Assembly: GCA_947561585.1 (NCBI GenBank)
Contig: CANNZV010000113.1
Location: forward strand, 549,999 to 613,998
Source of the DNA: Caprella mutica
Taxonomy: Eukaryota > Arthropoda > Malacostraca > Amphipoda > Caprellidae
Reading direction: 5' to 3'
Length of the DNA: 64,000 nt
The notes beneath the pieces were generated by a model. That model did not search any database. It was given only the letters and a program-made list of their open reading frames with translations, and was not told where the DNA came from. Shown one piece after another: positions 25,311 to 38,225 of this stretch (position 1 is its first letter; each line of letters begins with the position of its first letter). A program made the translations under genes and the position numbers.

Positions 25311-26307
25311 AATATTGTACTAATAATCACATCAAAGATTATCATCAAAATAACTAGTAACAATATGTCAAAGATTATAAAAAGAATTGCCGTATACTCA
25401 TTATCATTATAATAACAGTCTATGGGAGTAATAGATGTAATATCAAAAACAAGAGTGTCCGCAAAATTCTAATTCATCATAACATAATTTTCTGATTTTC
25501 TGTTATTTTCAAATCTTACAAATTTGTTATCGTGTACCCGGACCAATTACACAAAATGTAGAATGACATTAGTAAACTGTCAAAAAAATTATTACGGATA
25601 CACTTGTCTTTGACTGTACACATTGAAAAAGAGTTAAATTTATTTATCTCACTTTAAGTCTCAAGTAAAATTAGATATGAAGTAGTCAGCCGATTCATAT
25701 AAATCAATGAATTTATTAAGATTTATAAATTCCTTCATATAAAAAAATATTAATTTGAAATATTTTAAAAGTATCATTATTGTTATTTATAGCAGTTACA
25801 ATAAATCCACTCTTTTGAATACTAGTCACTGGCTATTCTGAGTGCATTACAGTCATTGCCACTAGTTGCACAGCAATGCAGGTGACTGTAGCTAGCGGTT
25901 AATCACTAGACTGCAAAGCATAAATTCTCTGCACTATGATAGCAATGGAAAAAGTACGAGTGACTGCACACCATCTGAGATAAGCTTTATCGATCCACTC
26001 GTATATAAAAAAATATACTATTTAGAAATAAGAGAAACTAAATTTAGATATATAAGACTGTATTATTTCTCTCTATATATAGTAGTAGGAATAAGCAATA
26101 TGTTATTCATTAAATCACAAACGTAATTAACTGAATACATTACATTAGTAAAAAGGTGCAATCAAAGAAAGGTGAAAATGAAAAATACTTCAAAAAAAAC
26201 TTTACTAATAGTAATGCTTGTAAATATTTTAAAATTAGTCTGTGTACAACAGAACATATTTATAAGATTTGAAAATAATAGAAAATTAGAAAACAGTGAT
26301 TTGATAA
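25311..26307. other. AT-rich sequence, nothing recognised
   Basis: No supported frame or repeat before the 32-bp array starts. Confidence 0.4.
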
Positions 26308-28052
26308 AATAACATCATCACAGTGACTCTTTTCTCTGATAGTATATCATCACAGTGACTCTTTTCTCTGATAGTGTATCATCACAGTGACTCTTTTCTC
26401 TGATAGTACATCATCAGTGACTCTTTTCTCTGATGGGACATCATCACAGTGACTCTTTTCTCTGATGGGACATCATCACAGTGACTCTTTTCTCTGATGG
26501 GACATCATCACAGTGACTCTTTTCTCTGATAGTATATCATCACAGTGACTCTTTTCTCTGNNNNNNNNNNNNNNNNNNNNNNNNNNNNNNNNNNNNNNNN
26601 NNNNNNNNNNNNNNNNNNNNNNNNNNNNNNNNNNNNNNNNNNNNNNNNNNNNNNNNNNNNNNNNNNNNNNNNNNNNNNNNNNNNNNNNNNNNNNNNNNNN
26701 NNNNNNNNNNNNNNNNNNNNNNNNNNNNNNNNNNNNNNNNNNNNNNNNNNNNNNNNNNNNNNNNNNNNNNNNNNNNNNNNNNNNNNNNNNNNNNNNNNNN
26801 NNNNNNNNNNNNNNNNNNNNNNNNNNNNNNNNNNNNNNNNNNNNNNNNNNNNNNNNNNNNNNNNNNNNNNNNNNNNNNNNNNNNNNNNNNNNNNNNNNNN
26901 NNNNNNNNNNNNNNNNNNNNNNNNNNNNNNNNNNNNNNNNNNNNNNNNNNNNNNNNNNNNNNNNNNNNNNNNNNNNNNNNNNNNNNNNNNNNNNNNNNNN
27001 NNNNNNNNNNNNNNNNNNNNNNNNNNNNNNNNNNNNNNNNNNNNNNNNNNNNNNNNNNNNNNNNNNNNNNNNNNNNNNNNNNNNNNNNNNNNNNNNNNNN
27101 NNNNNNNNNNNNNNNNNNNNNNNNNNNNNNNNNNNNNNNNNNNNNNNNNNNNNNNNNNNNNNNNNNNNNNNNNNNNNNNNNNNNNNNNNNNNNNNNNNNN
27201 NNNNNNNNNNNNNNNNNNNNNNNNNNNNNNNNNNNNNNNNNNNNNNNNNNNNNNNNGTACATCATCACAGTGACTCTTTTCTCTGACAGTACATCATCAC
27301 AGTGACTCTTTTCTAAGATAGTACATCATCACAGTGACTCTTTTCTCTGACAGTATATCATCACAGTGACTCTTTTCTCTGATAGTACATCATCACAGTG
27401 ACTCTTTTCTCTGATAGTACATCATCACAGTGACTCTTTTCTCTGATAGTACATCATCACTGTGACTCTTTTCTCCGATAGTACATCATCACAGTGACTC
27501 TTTTCTCCGATAGTACATCATCAGTGACTCTTTTCTCTGATAGTACATCATCACAGTGACTCTTTTCTCTGATAGTACATCATCACAGTGACTCTTTTCT
27601 CTGATAGTACATCATCACAGTGACTCTTTATTCTGACTGTACATCATCACAGTGACTCTTTTCTCTGATAGTACATCATCACAGTGACTCTTTTCTCTGA
27701 TAGTACATCATCACAGTGACTCTTTTCTCTGATAGTACATCATCACAGTGACTCTTTTCTCTGATAGTACATCATCATAGTGACTTTTCTCTGATAGTAC
27801 ATCATCACAGTGACTCTTTTCTCTGATAGTACATCATCACAGTGACTCTTTTCTCTGATAGTACATCATCACAGTGACTCTTTTCTCTGATAGTACATCA
27901 TCACAGTGACTCTTTTCTCTGATAGTACATCATCACTGTGACTCTTTTCTCCGATAGTACATCATCACAGTGACTCTTTTCTCCGATAGTACATCATCAC
28001 AGTGACTCTTTTCTCTGATAGTACATCATCACAGTGACTCTTTTCTCTGACA
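26308..28052. repeat. Minisatellite, 32-bp unit, interrupted by an assembly gap
   Basis: CATCATCACAGTGACTCTTT followed by TCTCTGATAGTA makes a 32-base unit, about 8 copies left of the gap and about 25 right of it. A few units lack three bases (CATCATCAGTGACTC). The array evidently continues through the unknown bases. Confidence 0.95.
26561..27256. other. Assembly gap, 696 unknown bases
   Basis: A run of N inside the 32-bp satellite. The true length is unknown, because arrays of this kind commonly collapse in assembly. Confidence 1.
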
Positions 28053-29299
28053 ATACTTAAACTGCACAAAATATATTGAAAATTAATTATAAAAAATAGT
28101 ACCAAAAAAGTTAAGAGTGCGTAAATCATATAGCGCTAGAATAGGCGTACAAATCACACTAGTGACAGCACACGCTTCATTTCAATTAGTTTAAGTATTT
28201 GCAGCTCATGGCCTTCAATATAAATCAATTACTTCCTCGCACAAAATAATGCACTTGTCTTAACAATAATAAGTCAAATCTTCTTCAACTGAGAAACACA
28301 TTTACAGTGAGACGCTGTGTACTGATGTAACTCAGATAGCGGCGTGAGATTTCTATCACTGAATATTTTAAAACAACTGTAATGAATATTAAAAATATTG
28401 TCGGAGAGATGAATATTATCACAGAATATTTAAAAACCACTGTAAGCTGAAATAGAAAATTACTATCTAAAGAACATCTTGAAGAAGAAACAATACGAAA
28501 CTAAACACCTGTTAGAATGAAATAGGAATACGATAGATAATGAAGGATAAATGAAATAATAAAATTTGCTGTGAAAAATATAGGGAAAAAAGTAACTAAC
28601 AATTATTGAGAATTGTGTAAAATTATTATATATGTTCCTATAGTTCAAAAATAAAACTCAACTCAATATTGTTCATGAAACATTCAAAATGCAGTTAGAT
28701 TGGTTTGCATGTGTGCACTGACCTGATGACAGTGCACACTAATTATTTCCTGTATAAACAATATAGAAAGTAACTAGATCAAATAAAAATGACATTAGCA
28801 TTTCACCTCTCATGTAAGTAATTACAAATAACTGTATAGTCCATTAGGCCCATGTTTTCCCAACTCACAGTCAAAATGCATTCCATAAATTAACGCAATG
28901 CAGTTCACGACAAACCGTAGAGCTCTGTACTAAATAATTACCCACTAGTAAATTCCTAGAACATGTTCATCACATTGCCGAATATTGTGTTAGCCATTAG
29001 GGATGAAACAGAGGTAGAATATATGATAGAAACTGCATAGCGACCACCCATCTGCAGGACCTTAAAAAGCAAAGTCTATGGCACTACTATATAATAAAGT
29101 ACATCGAATGTCTGCCAGGCAATTAAATCATTGTCCGGTATCCGAAAGTTAATAACGGTATTAGTATATTGTTAGGGCTATCAACAGGTCATGCAGAGGG
29201 TATAATAATGTACATGCAGTACCCGTTATGGTAACTATACACATTGATGTACTGGCAAAACGTGTGCACAGAAACACGGTATTACGAAAAAAATGGCTA
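28053..29299. other. AT-rich sequence with one small hairpin
   Basis: A perfect 10-bp inverted repeat (GTGTGCACTG, 28711-28720 with 28730-28739) is the only structure noted. No gene recognised. Confidence 0.4.
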
Positions 29300-29438
29300 G
29301 TGTAAGTTACGAATAATCGATCGGTTCCACATCTTCGGTCATATGAGAAAAACCTATTTAATAAAATGAAAATTATTATATTATTATTTCTTACACAACC
29401 GAAGATGTGGAACCGACCGATAATTCGTAACTTACCCC
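29300..29438. mobile_element. MITE of the GGGTAAGTTACG family, copy 5
   Basis: Left arm GTAAGTTACGAATAATCGAT, right arm inverse ending GTAACTTACCCC. Short form without the core. Confidence 0.75.
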
Positions 29439-30526
29439 AGTGATAATTACTATTATAAAGTAATGATATAAAGAAAATACCAATTCTAATAACTCTAAGA
29501 ACGCTAATACTACGAATACTAATAATTCCTCAATATCGCAATTTATAAAGCTCTAAGATGTATAAATTTCATTAATAACATCACTAAATTTAACGTTAAA
29601 AAACTAATGTTCTATAATACAAAACCTGACAATTCAGAAAAAGATAAGAGGATGTTAAACAGTTAAGACTCTGGAATGTAAGAGACCTAGTCGATTAATC
29701 ATAATTATTATTTATATATTATGTAGATTACGGTAATAATTTAGTAAGGAATTTGAATTCGAAAAAATGCCGTATTATATATTATTTAAATTTTCTGTAG
29801 CTAATCGCTATAAAAATAGCATGTCCCTAATTTGTAAATACGAACTGAAATAAAGTATATAACTACCATAAATTGTTAACATTTTCAAAGCCAAATATAA
29901 CTAGTAACGAAATTCATTGCAATATGTGATGGGTGTACCTACATGAGTATAATGAAATTAGATTTACAGGGCAAAGTACCAATTGTCCTTGGCAGTTCAA
30001 TCTTATTTTGATTAATAGAATGCACCTCTTGTTAAGATGATGAGTAACTGTACAGTGACCTGGTTTGGATTCCGTAATTTCCTGTTAGAGAATTGATGCT
30101 CTGAAGATATATACACTCTGCGAGTGAGATGCTATCAAAAGAGGTAAAGGTACCATCACAGAAAGAGTCTCCACATCATGGTAATGTCTCTAATGTCTCA
30201 AATCACAGCTGGTAATCGTGTTGTACCCAGACCAATTTTAAAACATCTACAAGCATTACAATTAGTAAAGTTTGCAAATTTGAAATAACTGTCAAGAAAT
30301 CATTCCGAGTACTCTTTTTTACGGTACCACCATTGTGGAAGAGGGAGTAAGGTACAAATAAAAAATTTACCAACTACAAGTTATATTTATTGAAAACAGT
30401 CTTAGGTAGGTTCTGAGTTATTGAACAGTTATGAATAAGTGTAGATAGAACTCGTGTATTTGGTATGTGTTCAAAATTAGCTTTTTGACAAGCAATGTGA
30501 TTTATTTATATGATGATATGTATTAG
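29439..30526. other. AT-rich sequence, nothing recognised
   Basis: No supported frame or element end. Confidence 0.4.
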
Positions 30527-30645
30527 TCTCGAGATATCGGACGGTTCCACATTTTCGATCATATGACAAAAAATATTATAAATAATATTATTGAACTTTC
30601 ATTTTGATTGGTATCCATGATGCCTGCAGGTATCCTGGATACCTG
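30527..30645. mobile_element. Truncated MITE arm with palindromic core
   Basis: One arm only (ATATCGGACGGTTCCACATT), then the core (TTGGTATCCATGATGCCTGC with its inverse, about 30607-30641). The right arm is missing. Confidence 0.55.
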
Positions 30646-31015
30646 ATGCTAAACTAAGAGAGATATAGAACACAATCAAAATAGACATTAACCATTGGTT
30701 CTATTTCTATCTCTACTATTTCCAGCTTACTGGTAACTAATAAAGAACTCTAAATAAAGAAAAGTAAATTCTTTGTCAAGAAAGAAGTGAATTCAAAATA
30801 CACAAATATATTTGTGTGGTATCTATACTTATTAGTCAGATAATTCTCCGAGTCAAATTTAAAAGCAAATAATATCAACACAATAACGTGATTATATGAA
30901 ATAATGAAAGATACTAAAAAACTCATATTGTAATCTGGGACTGTATTGAAATCTAATAAAAAATCTGAAAAACTGTTTCATATAAATAAATAAAATCATA
31001 TAGCTAATCAATATA

Positions 31016-31210
31016 CAGTGTGTCCGCAAAAAAAATGTATCCACTGCCATCGAATATATCTTGTAGTACTATTTATAATTCATTAATATAAATTAATAAT
31101 TCATTAATATTAATCTACGTATCTATGGTACCAACATATTATGCATATTATCGTGGAATGATGAATATTACAGATTCAAGGCAGTGGATACATTTTTTGC
31201 GGACACACTG
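31016..31210. mobile_element. Mariner-type MITE, 195 bp
   Basis: Inverted ends of about 31-33 bases (CAGTGTGTCCGCAAAAAA with ATGTATCCACTGCC) differ by two A residues. TA flanks both sides (31014-31015 and 31211-31212). Noncoding. Confidence 0.85.
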
Positions 31211-31763
31211 TATAAGTAATCAATTAATTGAATTTATATTTAAATTTACATTATTTTATTAAGACTTTACAATTCAAATGGAAATCAGTAGAAAATGTCA
31301 ACCAAAAAATCGGAAAAAATTTCAATTTTTTAAATTCAAAATGAATAATATAAACATTTTGCGTTGAATTTAACATTCAAGTATAAATTGGAAGTAATTA
31401 GATTATTTGGAATGTTAACTCGGTAAAATAGCATTTTGAAAATTGTGTATAAATTATAAATTCAAGTTAGAGATTAATTAATTAGATTCTTACATTTCAG
31501 CTAAACTTTTTCCCTAATATCGCATAAGTGAATTTAGCTGAAAATAAAACCAAAAGAGAAGTTACGAAGGGGAAACAATTTACTAGCAACTAGCTACTTT
31601 CTTAAATACATAAAAACAATTGATAAAAATATAAAGTTTTCACAACCGGTCTCCTTTAGAGAAATAATGCAATCTAAAGCAATCAAGAAAAATAGAAAAA
31701 GTGACAAATAGACAGTAACTATTTTTCAGTGTAAACTAGTACAATGTGACAGAAGGGAGGGTA
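31211..31763. other. AT-rich sequence, nothing recognised
   Basis: Spacer between two MITEs. Confidence 0.4.
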
Positions 31764-31970
31764 CGGTAAATTACGAATTATCGGTCAGTTTCAGATCTTC
31801 GGTCATATAAGAAAAAACTATATAAATTTTTTTTTTTTTTTTTTATTGGTATCCATGATACCTGCAGGTATCTATGGATACAAATTAAAATATAAATTAA
31901 ATAATAAATTTTATGTTTTTTTCTTATATGACCGAAGATGTGAAACTGACCGATAATTCGTAATTTACCC
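31764..31970. mobile_element. MITE of the GGGTAAGTTACG family, copy 6
   Basis: Arms GGTAAATTACGAATTATCGG and the inverse ending TAATTTACCC, with TA on both sides. Contains the palindromic core (about 31844-31880). Confidence 0.8.
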
Positions 31971-31972
31971 TA

Positions 31973-34699
31973 ACAAGTATAATAATTAGCTTGTAAGTTT
32001 TTCAAGAGAATCGTGTCAGCGTGATAATAAAATGGAGCGAACTGAGCTTGAGAAAGCTTATTCTCTGAGATCGGTTGTGCATATCTTAACTAGGAGGAAG
32101 TAATCAGATAAGAAAGTAAAATTAGCTCTGAATATTAAAAGGTCACCTTCACAATTTACAATGATAATAAATGACATGTAATTAATATCAGGTAGCTAGC
32201 TTTTATAGTTACAAACTGGAAACCTTTTCGGATTTAGATGAGAGTTCCACCTAGTGGTAGTACATGCTTTGGGAGATAAGGAAGGTAACTGTAAAGAAAA
32301 ACAACACTTAGTCAAATGGTTAGATGGAACAGTTGAAGATTAATTACTGTGATTTTAAAGAGAAGTTCTGCAGAATCATACATTGTAATACACTTAATAT
32401 TTGGATAAAATTACTGTTATTTATTGAAGTTTTATTCATATGGAATTTATAGCCAAGAGAAGCAAACTGTGGCATTATAATACTAAATGGCATATATATT
32501 CATTGACCTGTTTAACGCAGAGTTAATGAATTGCCATCTGCAACCGCAAGCCATGCAGATACCAAGCAACTTCCGTAAGGAAAGTAGACTATTTCTCTGA
32601 AAACACAGTTTATAACTACATCTCTACATGTTATTAACTGGATTACACACACTGTTACAACCACTGAGATAACTACCACTGTAATCACACCTTCATATTA
32701 ATATGAATACCTTTATACAGCGTTACGCAAACAGTTGCAAAACATTTTAATAAAGAAAGTACGCAACACTGGGTGACGCGTAGATAAGAACTGATAAGGG
32801 AACACTCTACTGTTTGTGCGGAAGAGTGTTCAAAAGATAAAACTCGAAATAGAAAGGGAACACTATTGGATGGAAGCAGTGGAACTCTATTCCATTTTAT
32901 TTATTCAAAATAACAAATGGAGATAAGATTCGAGTGTCGGATATACGAAGCTCAAAAGTTTAAAATACAGTATTAGTGAAAATAGAAGTTATGATAAACA
33001 GAAAATCATCAAGGCTCTCATTAATATAATAAGCTTCGGGAGCAACCTGTATCTAAGAGGAAAAAGATATTTTGTAATGATCTAAATGTCATTTCACCTT
33101 TTTATAAAAAAAGCATTACGAGAAAAGCATTCTAGCAACTTACGCAAGAGTTGATTTGCGTATTAACATAATCATGTAAGATCAGGGGGAATTGAAATGA
33201 ACTACGTAATAATAACACCGTAATTAATATAATGCCATCTCGATTTAAAACTTAATTTCCTTTAGAATTAACACTAAGAAATAGATGCTAGTTTCAAATT
33301 AGTAAGATAAGTGCCAAGAAAATGTATGTCAATTTCTCTCTTTGCATAACAGTCAGTCTCGGTACTTTCTACATGTCAATAAATACAGAGGTAAATAAAA
33401 CAAATGCTACCAAAGAAATCCATTTCTATGGTTTGCCATACGTGCTTTTGAAAGGCTTTCACGAATACTATTCTCCGAGCTCAATCAGCGCGAACTGTTC
33501 GTAACGGTCTGGTGACGAGCACCTCAGACTGCTTTTTGTCTGTCATTTAATTGAATTCATACATTCGAAAAGAAGCTGTGAGAGAAATGATCTGATACGC
33601 AAACACTTTTTAATAGGGATATCTATTTAGAAGACTGGAGTGTTTCAACTGAGAGCATTTTTTGGTGGTGTTTGCAAGAGAATGGTTTGTTTCATGTGAA
33701 AAAAGTTACAAAAAGTTTACAATAAATTGAAGATAATAGAAGAATTCAATCATCAAAACATAAAATAAAATTCTATCACTGAAATTTTATCGAAGAATAA
33801 TTGTTATATATTAAAAAAAGGTTAAAATCTTTATCTGCACATCTATTAGAAGAAAATTGATTACCTACCAAAAAGAGTGTCAATTTTATCAAACGATAAT
33901 AATATTTCTGTTCAGAAAACTCATGTTGTTAATAACTCAAAACAGTTACCTCTACAGATATATTATGAAGCAAGAAAGGTAGACTGATAGCTAACATTAG
34001 TTAATATTTATTAATTAATTGACTGACCAAATGTGCTTGTAAGTTTTAATGGTTTAATGTGAACCAGAGACCAACCAGCTGGAAAAGAAGGGGATAAATA
34101 ATATTGGTATCTGCGCATGCGTGAAATTAACATTAATATACCGTGATTATAGGGATTATATATCGTGATTAAAGGGATTGTATTATATAAATAAGAGACT
34201 AAATTTTTCAATATAATAAATTTTCTGCATTACGCCCATTTGCTATACAAAGTTACAGACACTACAATTAGCTACACTCTCATTTTAATTGTCCTTTAAA
34301 TGGTATGATTCACTGCATTGGTTGTAGAGTGAAGTACAGAGTGTTTATAATAAGGAAATGAATGCATTAGGGCATAAGGTCTTTAATTAGCAGACACCGC
34401 CCTCTGGTGGCGGGGTGTGTCACTACACATCATATGCACTTATTAGTCACGACACTGACGGACAGTGGGCTGTCACGATACACAGTAACTAATGCGCTAA
34501 AACACAGCGAAGAGGGAAACATCGTGAAATGTTAGTTTGAATTCCCTTGATATTGATTGAAAAACTTAATTAGATAAGATGCTTGAAATGAAAATACAAT
34601 TAAAGGTAGTTCAGGAAATTGTATTTCAGGAGGTAATGTTGTTCTTGTTGTTGTGAACATTGTAGTGTGATACGCACAATGAAATACACTACAGGCACC
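31973..34699. other. AT-rich sequence, no gene recognised
   Basis: Several short frames (for example 33322-33504) without family resemblance. No tandem arrays or transposon ends. Confidence 0.4.
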
Positions 34700-35085
34700 G
34701 CTCTTATTACAACTCATACTTATGATAAATTGTATAATTGTGGGATATGACTCGCCTTTGTTTCTTCTGGTATAGAAAATATTTTAGGAGTAACTTTGGT
34801 AATTTGATTAGACGTTTTCAGTTAAACTGTTTTCGCTGTAACTCATGCAGGTGAGGATGGATTAAAAATAATTTTATGGTAAATAACGAATATTATTTAC
34901 CATAAAAATATTCTTAATTTGTCTACATCAGTCACGGCGAAAACAGCTTTACGGCAACTTAACGTTACAGCAACGACCAAAGTACTAAAGTTACTAAAAT
35001 ATTTTCTATAGCAGCAGAAATAAAAGCAAGACATATCCCACACTTATTATATCGCCATGAGTCTGACACATAATAAAAGAGGGGA
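34700..35085. repeat. Large imperfect inverted repeat (hairpin)
   Basis: Two arms of about 180-190 bases meet at 34888. The centre is a perfect 15-bp stem (TTTTATGGTAAATAA) with a 6-base loop; moving outward, matching phrases include CTGTTTTCGC, TATAGAAAATATTTTAG and GTGGGATATG. No TA or other duplication was found at the edges. It may be an old MITE or a hairpin-RNA locus. Confidence 0.6.
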
Positions 35086-37949
35086 ATGTCTGTTTTCTGA
35101 AATAAATTATTTTTCTTATAAATAACATCTATATTTCTAAAATGAAGACATAGGTAGACATGAGTAAAAATGTAGTACGACTCACCTTCAGAAGACAAAG
35201 CAGTGACCCTAGTAGTTGCAGATAGCACACTTTGTGAAATGTTTTGGACTTCATAGTGAGGTATTGTCTATCATAATAAAGTACACATCAAAAGACACAC
35301 AGCAGTTTTACAGTATAGAGGCGTTCAACCCATCGAACATCAATGTCACAATCACCGTTAATAAAACTGAAAAAAAGCACTTCAATGAAATATTGTAATT
35401 AATCAATGTTATTATTCTTCTAGTTTATTGTAGCTTTTCACTCTTATTCGATTACACTATCTGATAAAAAAAAACAGTTTACTCTACTGATGAAATCTTA
35501 AAACTTTGCATCAATACTATGAAATAGATAAGAAACTACATATCATACATGTAAAGGTTAAGAAGCGGTTGCTATGAGTTTTTGGATGCTTTACTGTAGC
35601 TTACATCACACAACCTTTGAATGAGCAATAACACACCACTATTTCATCACAAATTTATAGACGCAGTGCAAGCAACATCTAAGAGTATCGATTATTTAGT
35701 ATTCGATAACACAAACAAATCAGATAAAGGTACTCCTAAATTTTAACAATTTTACTAATGAAATGCGTCATGTATAATTAGCACTGATAAAGTTTTAAAA
35801 ACTGAAGAAGTTCCTCGTTGAACAGAAAAAAAGGTAAAAAAATGAGGCAATTCTACAGCACTTCACTTCCAAACAGTGAATCTACATTTACTAAGTACAG
35901 AGTAATTAGAGTGAAAAAAGTAGTGAGGTTACCGGTATAGCGGAAAAGACTTAACTGTACCTAGTGCCAGTAGGAAGTACTGTAGTGAAACCTACGCTAC
36001 AAGATGTGTGTACTATAGTGTAGCTATGTGTAGTGAGTAGCTTTGTACTACTTACTAGTAGGTATATAACTAGTTTATCAATTGAATTCTGACCACTTCA
36101 GAGTAAAAATTGAAAGTTGCACTGGTAGGAAATATCATAAGTATTCTATTCCGCTATTGATAATCTTTATCTTTGAAATGTGTTCCTTATTGATACGTCT
36201 TAACAATATTTATTTCTAGAGCATCAACATGAATCATAAATAGTGTATACTGTCTACTACGTAGTGAGTATATTATATAGACACTGAAGTTAAAAATTTT
36301 ACCGAGTTATAAACCTCAGAATTATATATTATTGTAGCCATAACCTGTTAGATGACAATGATACTAATTCGTAAAAAAAACTAATTCCAAGTTGAATAAT
36401 AAGCAGATCATCTACTTCTCCTTCTTCTTTTCAATAATCCATTTATTTATTTTTCAATCATTTACAAATTTGAATTCGATTTACTGGAGTCATTCAAAAT
36501 ATTAGAACAATACTTTCAGAGATTATACTACGCTATAATGACTTACAACACCAAGTAGAATAAATTTATCATGAAGGAAATTTCAAATGAATGAAAACTG
36601 GTGATGTCAGATTTCACTTACTGAAAAGACGATTTACTACTGAATCTCTATTAACTACGGTGTTGATATGTAAGACAAATAATTAAATCAAATAATTTTA
36701 GATGAAAGAAAATTTGCGATTTCAATATGGAAATAAAAAAATTCTTCCATTACACATATCATTAGGTAGGTACCTATATTTTTCAGAGTAAGGGGTAAAG
36801 TGCGCTATGGCCACAGCTGCTGTCCACCACAGAGCTATGTCTAGGAGAGAACAGTTATAGCAAATAATAAATCTGTTATGTATCAGCAGAACATTATTCG
36901 TCAAAATGTTTGGAAAATCTCTTGTTCAGTAATAATGTCGTGACTAACACATGGCAATGTCTACGGGAGAACAAATTATGTTATTACTCATTATTGAGTA
37001 ATAATCTGAATATTAAGTATCGTACAATTAATAAGTTCTTAGAATGTTTGAATCTATAAGAAATATTCGTCAAAATGTTTCGAAACTATCTTCTTAACTA
37101 TAATTATTTTTTTCTCTCTTGGAAAAAAAAGACGTTGTTTGTTTAAAAAGATGTCCTGAAACATGCTTAGTAAAAAAATGAAATATTAGCATTATTTTTA
37201 TTACCATAATAATTGCATTTAGTTGTCAACCCTTTAAATATTTGAATAGTCGATTAAACAACGTCATAATTACTTAATGCAAGCTAACTGAAACTCTCTT
37301 AAGGATAAAATATATTCGAAAATGGTAGTTACAGTGCCTGTTTGTTAAAATTTGAAGACGTGTTCCCACAGAGAAATTTCTTAGCAATTTATAGGAGAGA
37401 CGTTCAAAAATTGTCAAAAATTAAAATTTAAACGCATAATTGCCCACACATGTGAATGCATCGATTCCATCAAATTTCAGTTATACTCTGCCTTGTCGAG
37501 ACATTGATAAGGAAAGGAGACACTGCCATACGTCCATCCATACCGCCACCAAGTGAAAAATTTGACGACTCACCAAAAACTATCAAACGGATTATATCTA
37601 TCATAAAAACGTCCTATACAGTACACACGGTCAAATTTTACATCAAAATTTTTCGATCAATAGTTTGATGCAAAATTTGACACTTTTATTAGTGCATGCA
37701 TGGGCCTCTTATCTACCTATTTAGAACAAGGACTAGGCACCTATAACGCAGAATAATATAAAAAATTTGAACATATAAGAGATACCGTGACCGTGTGACG
37801 TAGCTTCGACAGTGACAAAATGCATAACACTTCATTGTTTTTGTTTTTTGTTGTTTGATTAATAAGTAAAGTTACTGTTTAGTGTTCAATCAAGCAATCT
37901 AGATAAAAACAGCACACATTAAACAGTAAAGTATACATTCTTCACTATC
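35086..37949. other. AT-rich sequence, no gene recognised
   Basis: A patch at 37456-37680 includes ACACGGTCAAATTTT, resembling a phrase near 62630-62695; possibly remains of one mobile-element family. Nothing else was supported. Confidence 0.35.
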
Positions 37950-38115
37950 GAACAAGGCCCCCAAGACACCAGCCGGACGCTAACCTAACCTAATGTAACT
38001 ATTTTTAAAGTTGTCTTCAATATCAATCGAACGCACAGCGATCGATCGGTGATTGCACTAACGATGGATCGATAGATTGCGCAAGGCAATCGATTGTCAT
38101 GCAAAAACGCGTGTC
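37950..38115 (-). repeat. Dispersed repeat, relative of the mariner's flanks
   Basis: Its minus strand shares ATTAGGTTAGGTTAGCG and nearby phrases with 13300-13340. ACTAACGATGGATCGAT also occurs, with one change, near 14722. The mariner at 13378 therefore sits inside another copy of this repeat. Class unknown. Confidence 0.45.
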
Positions 38116-38170
38116 AGATATTTTTATACCAAATGAAATCACAAACTCTAAACTTTAATTCTATATGTAT

Positions 38171-38225
38171 TGGGTAAGTTACGAATTATGAGACATTTAC
38201 ACTTATTCGATCATATCCCTAACAA
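38171..38225 (+). mobile_element. Solitary left arm of the GGGTAAGTTACG MITE
   Basis: GGGTAAGTTACGAATTATGA followed by decayed sequence; no right arm was found. Confidence 0.5.

Noticed and set aside
26540..27273. Frames spanning the gap on both strands
   Set aside because: They consist almost entirely of unknown bases.
26308..28052. CRISPR-like array (32-bp units)
   Set aside because: Units are contiguous with no unique spacers, the surrounding genome is eukaryotic, and no cas genes are present. The same applies to the other 32-bp arrays.
37979..37995. Telomere-like TTAGG units
   Set aside because: Only two or three units inside a dispersed repeat; too short to be telomeric.
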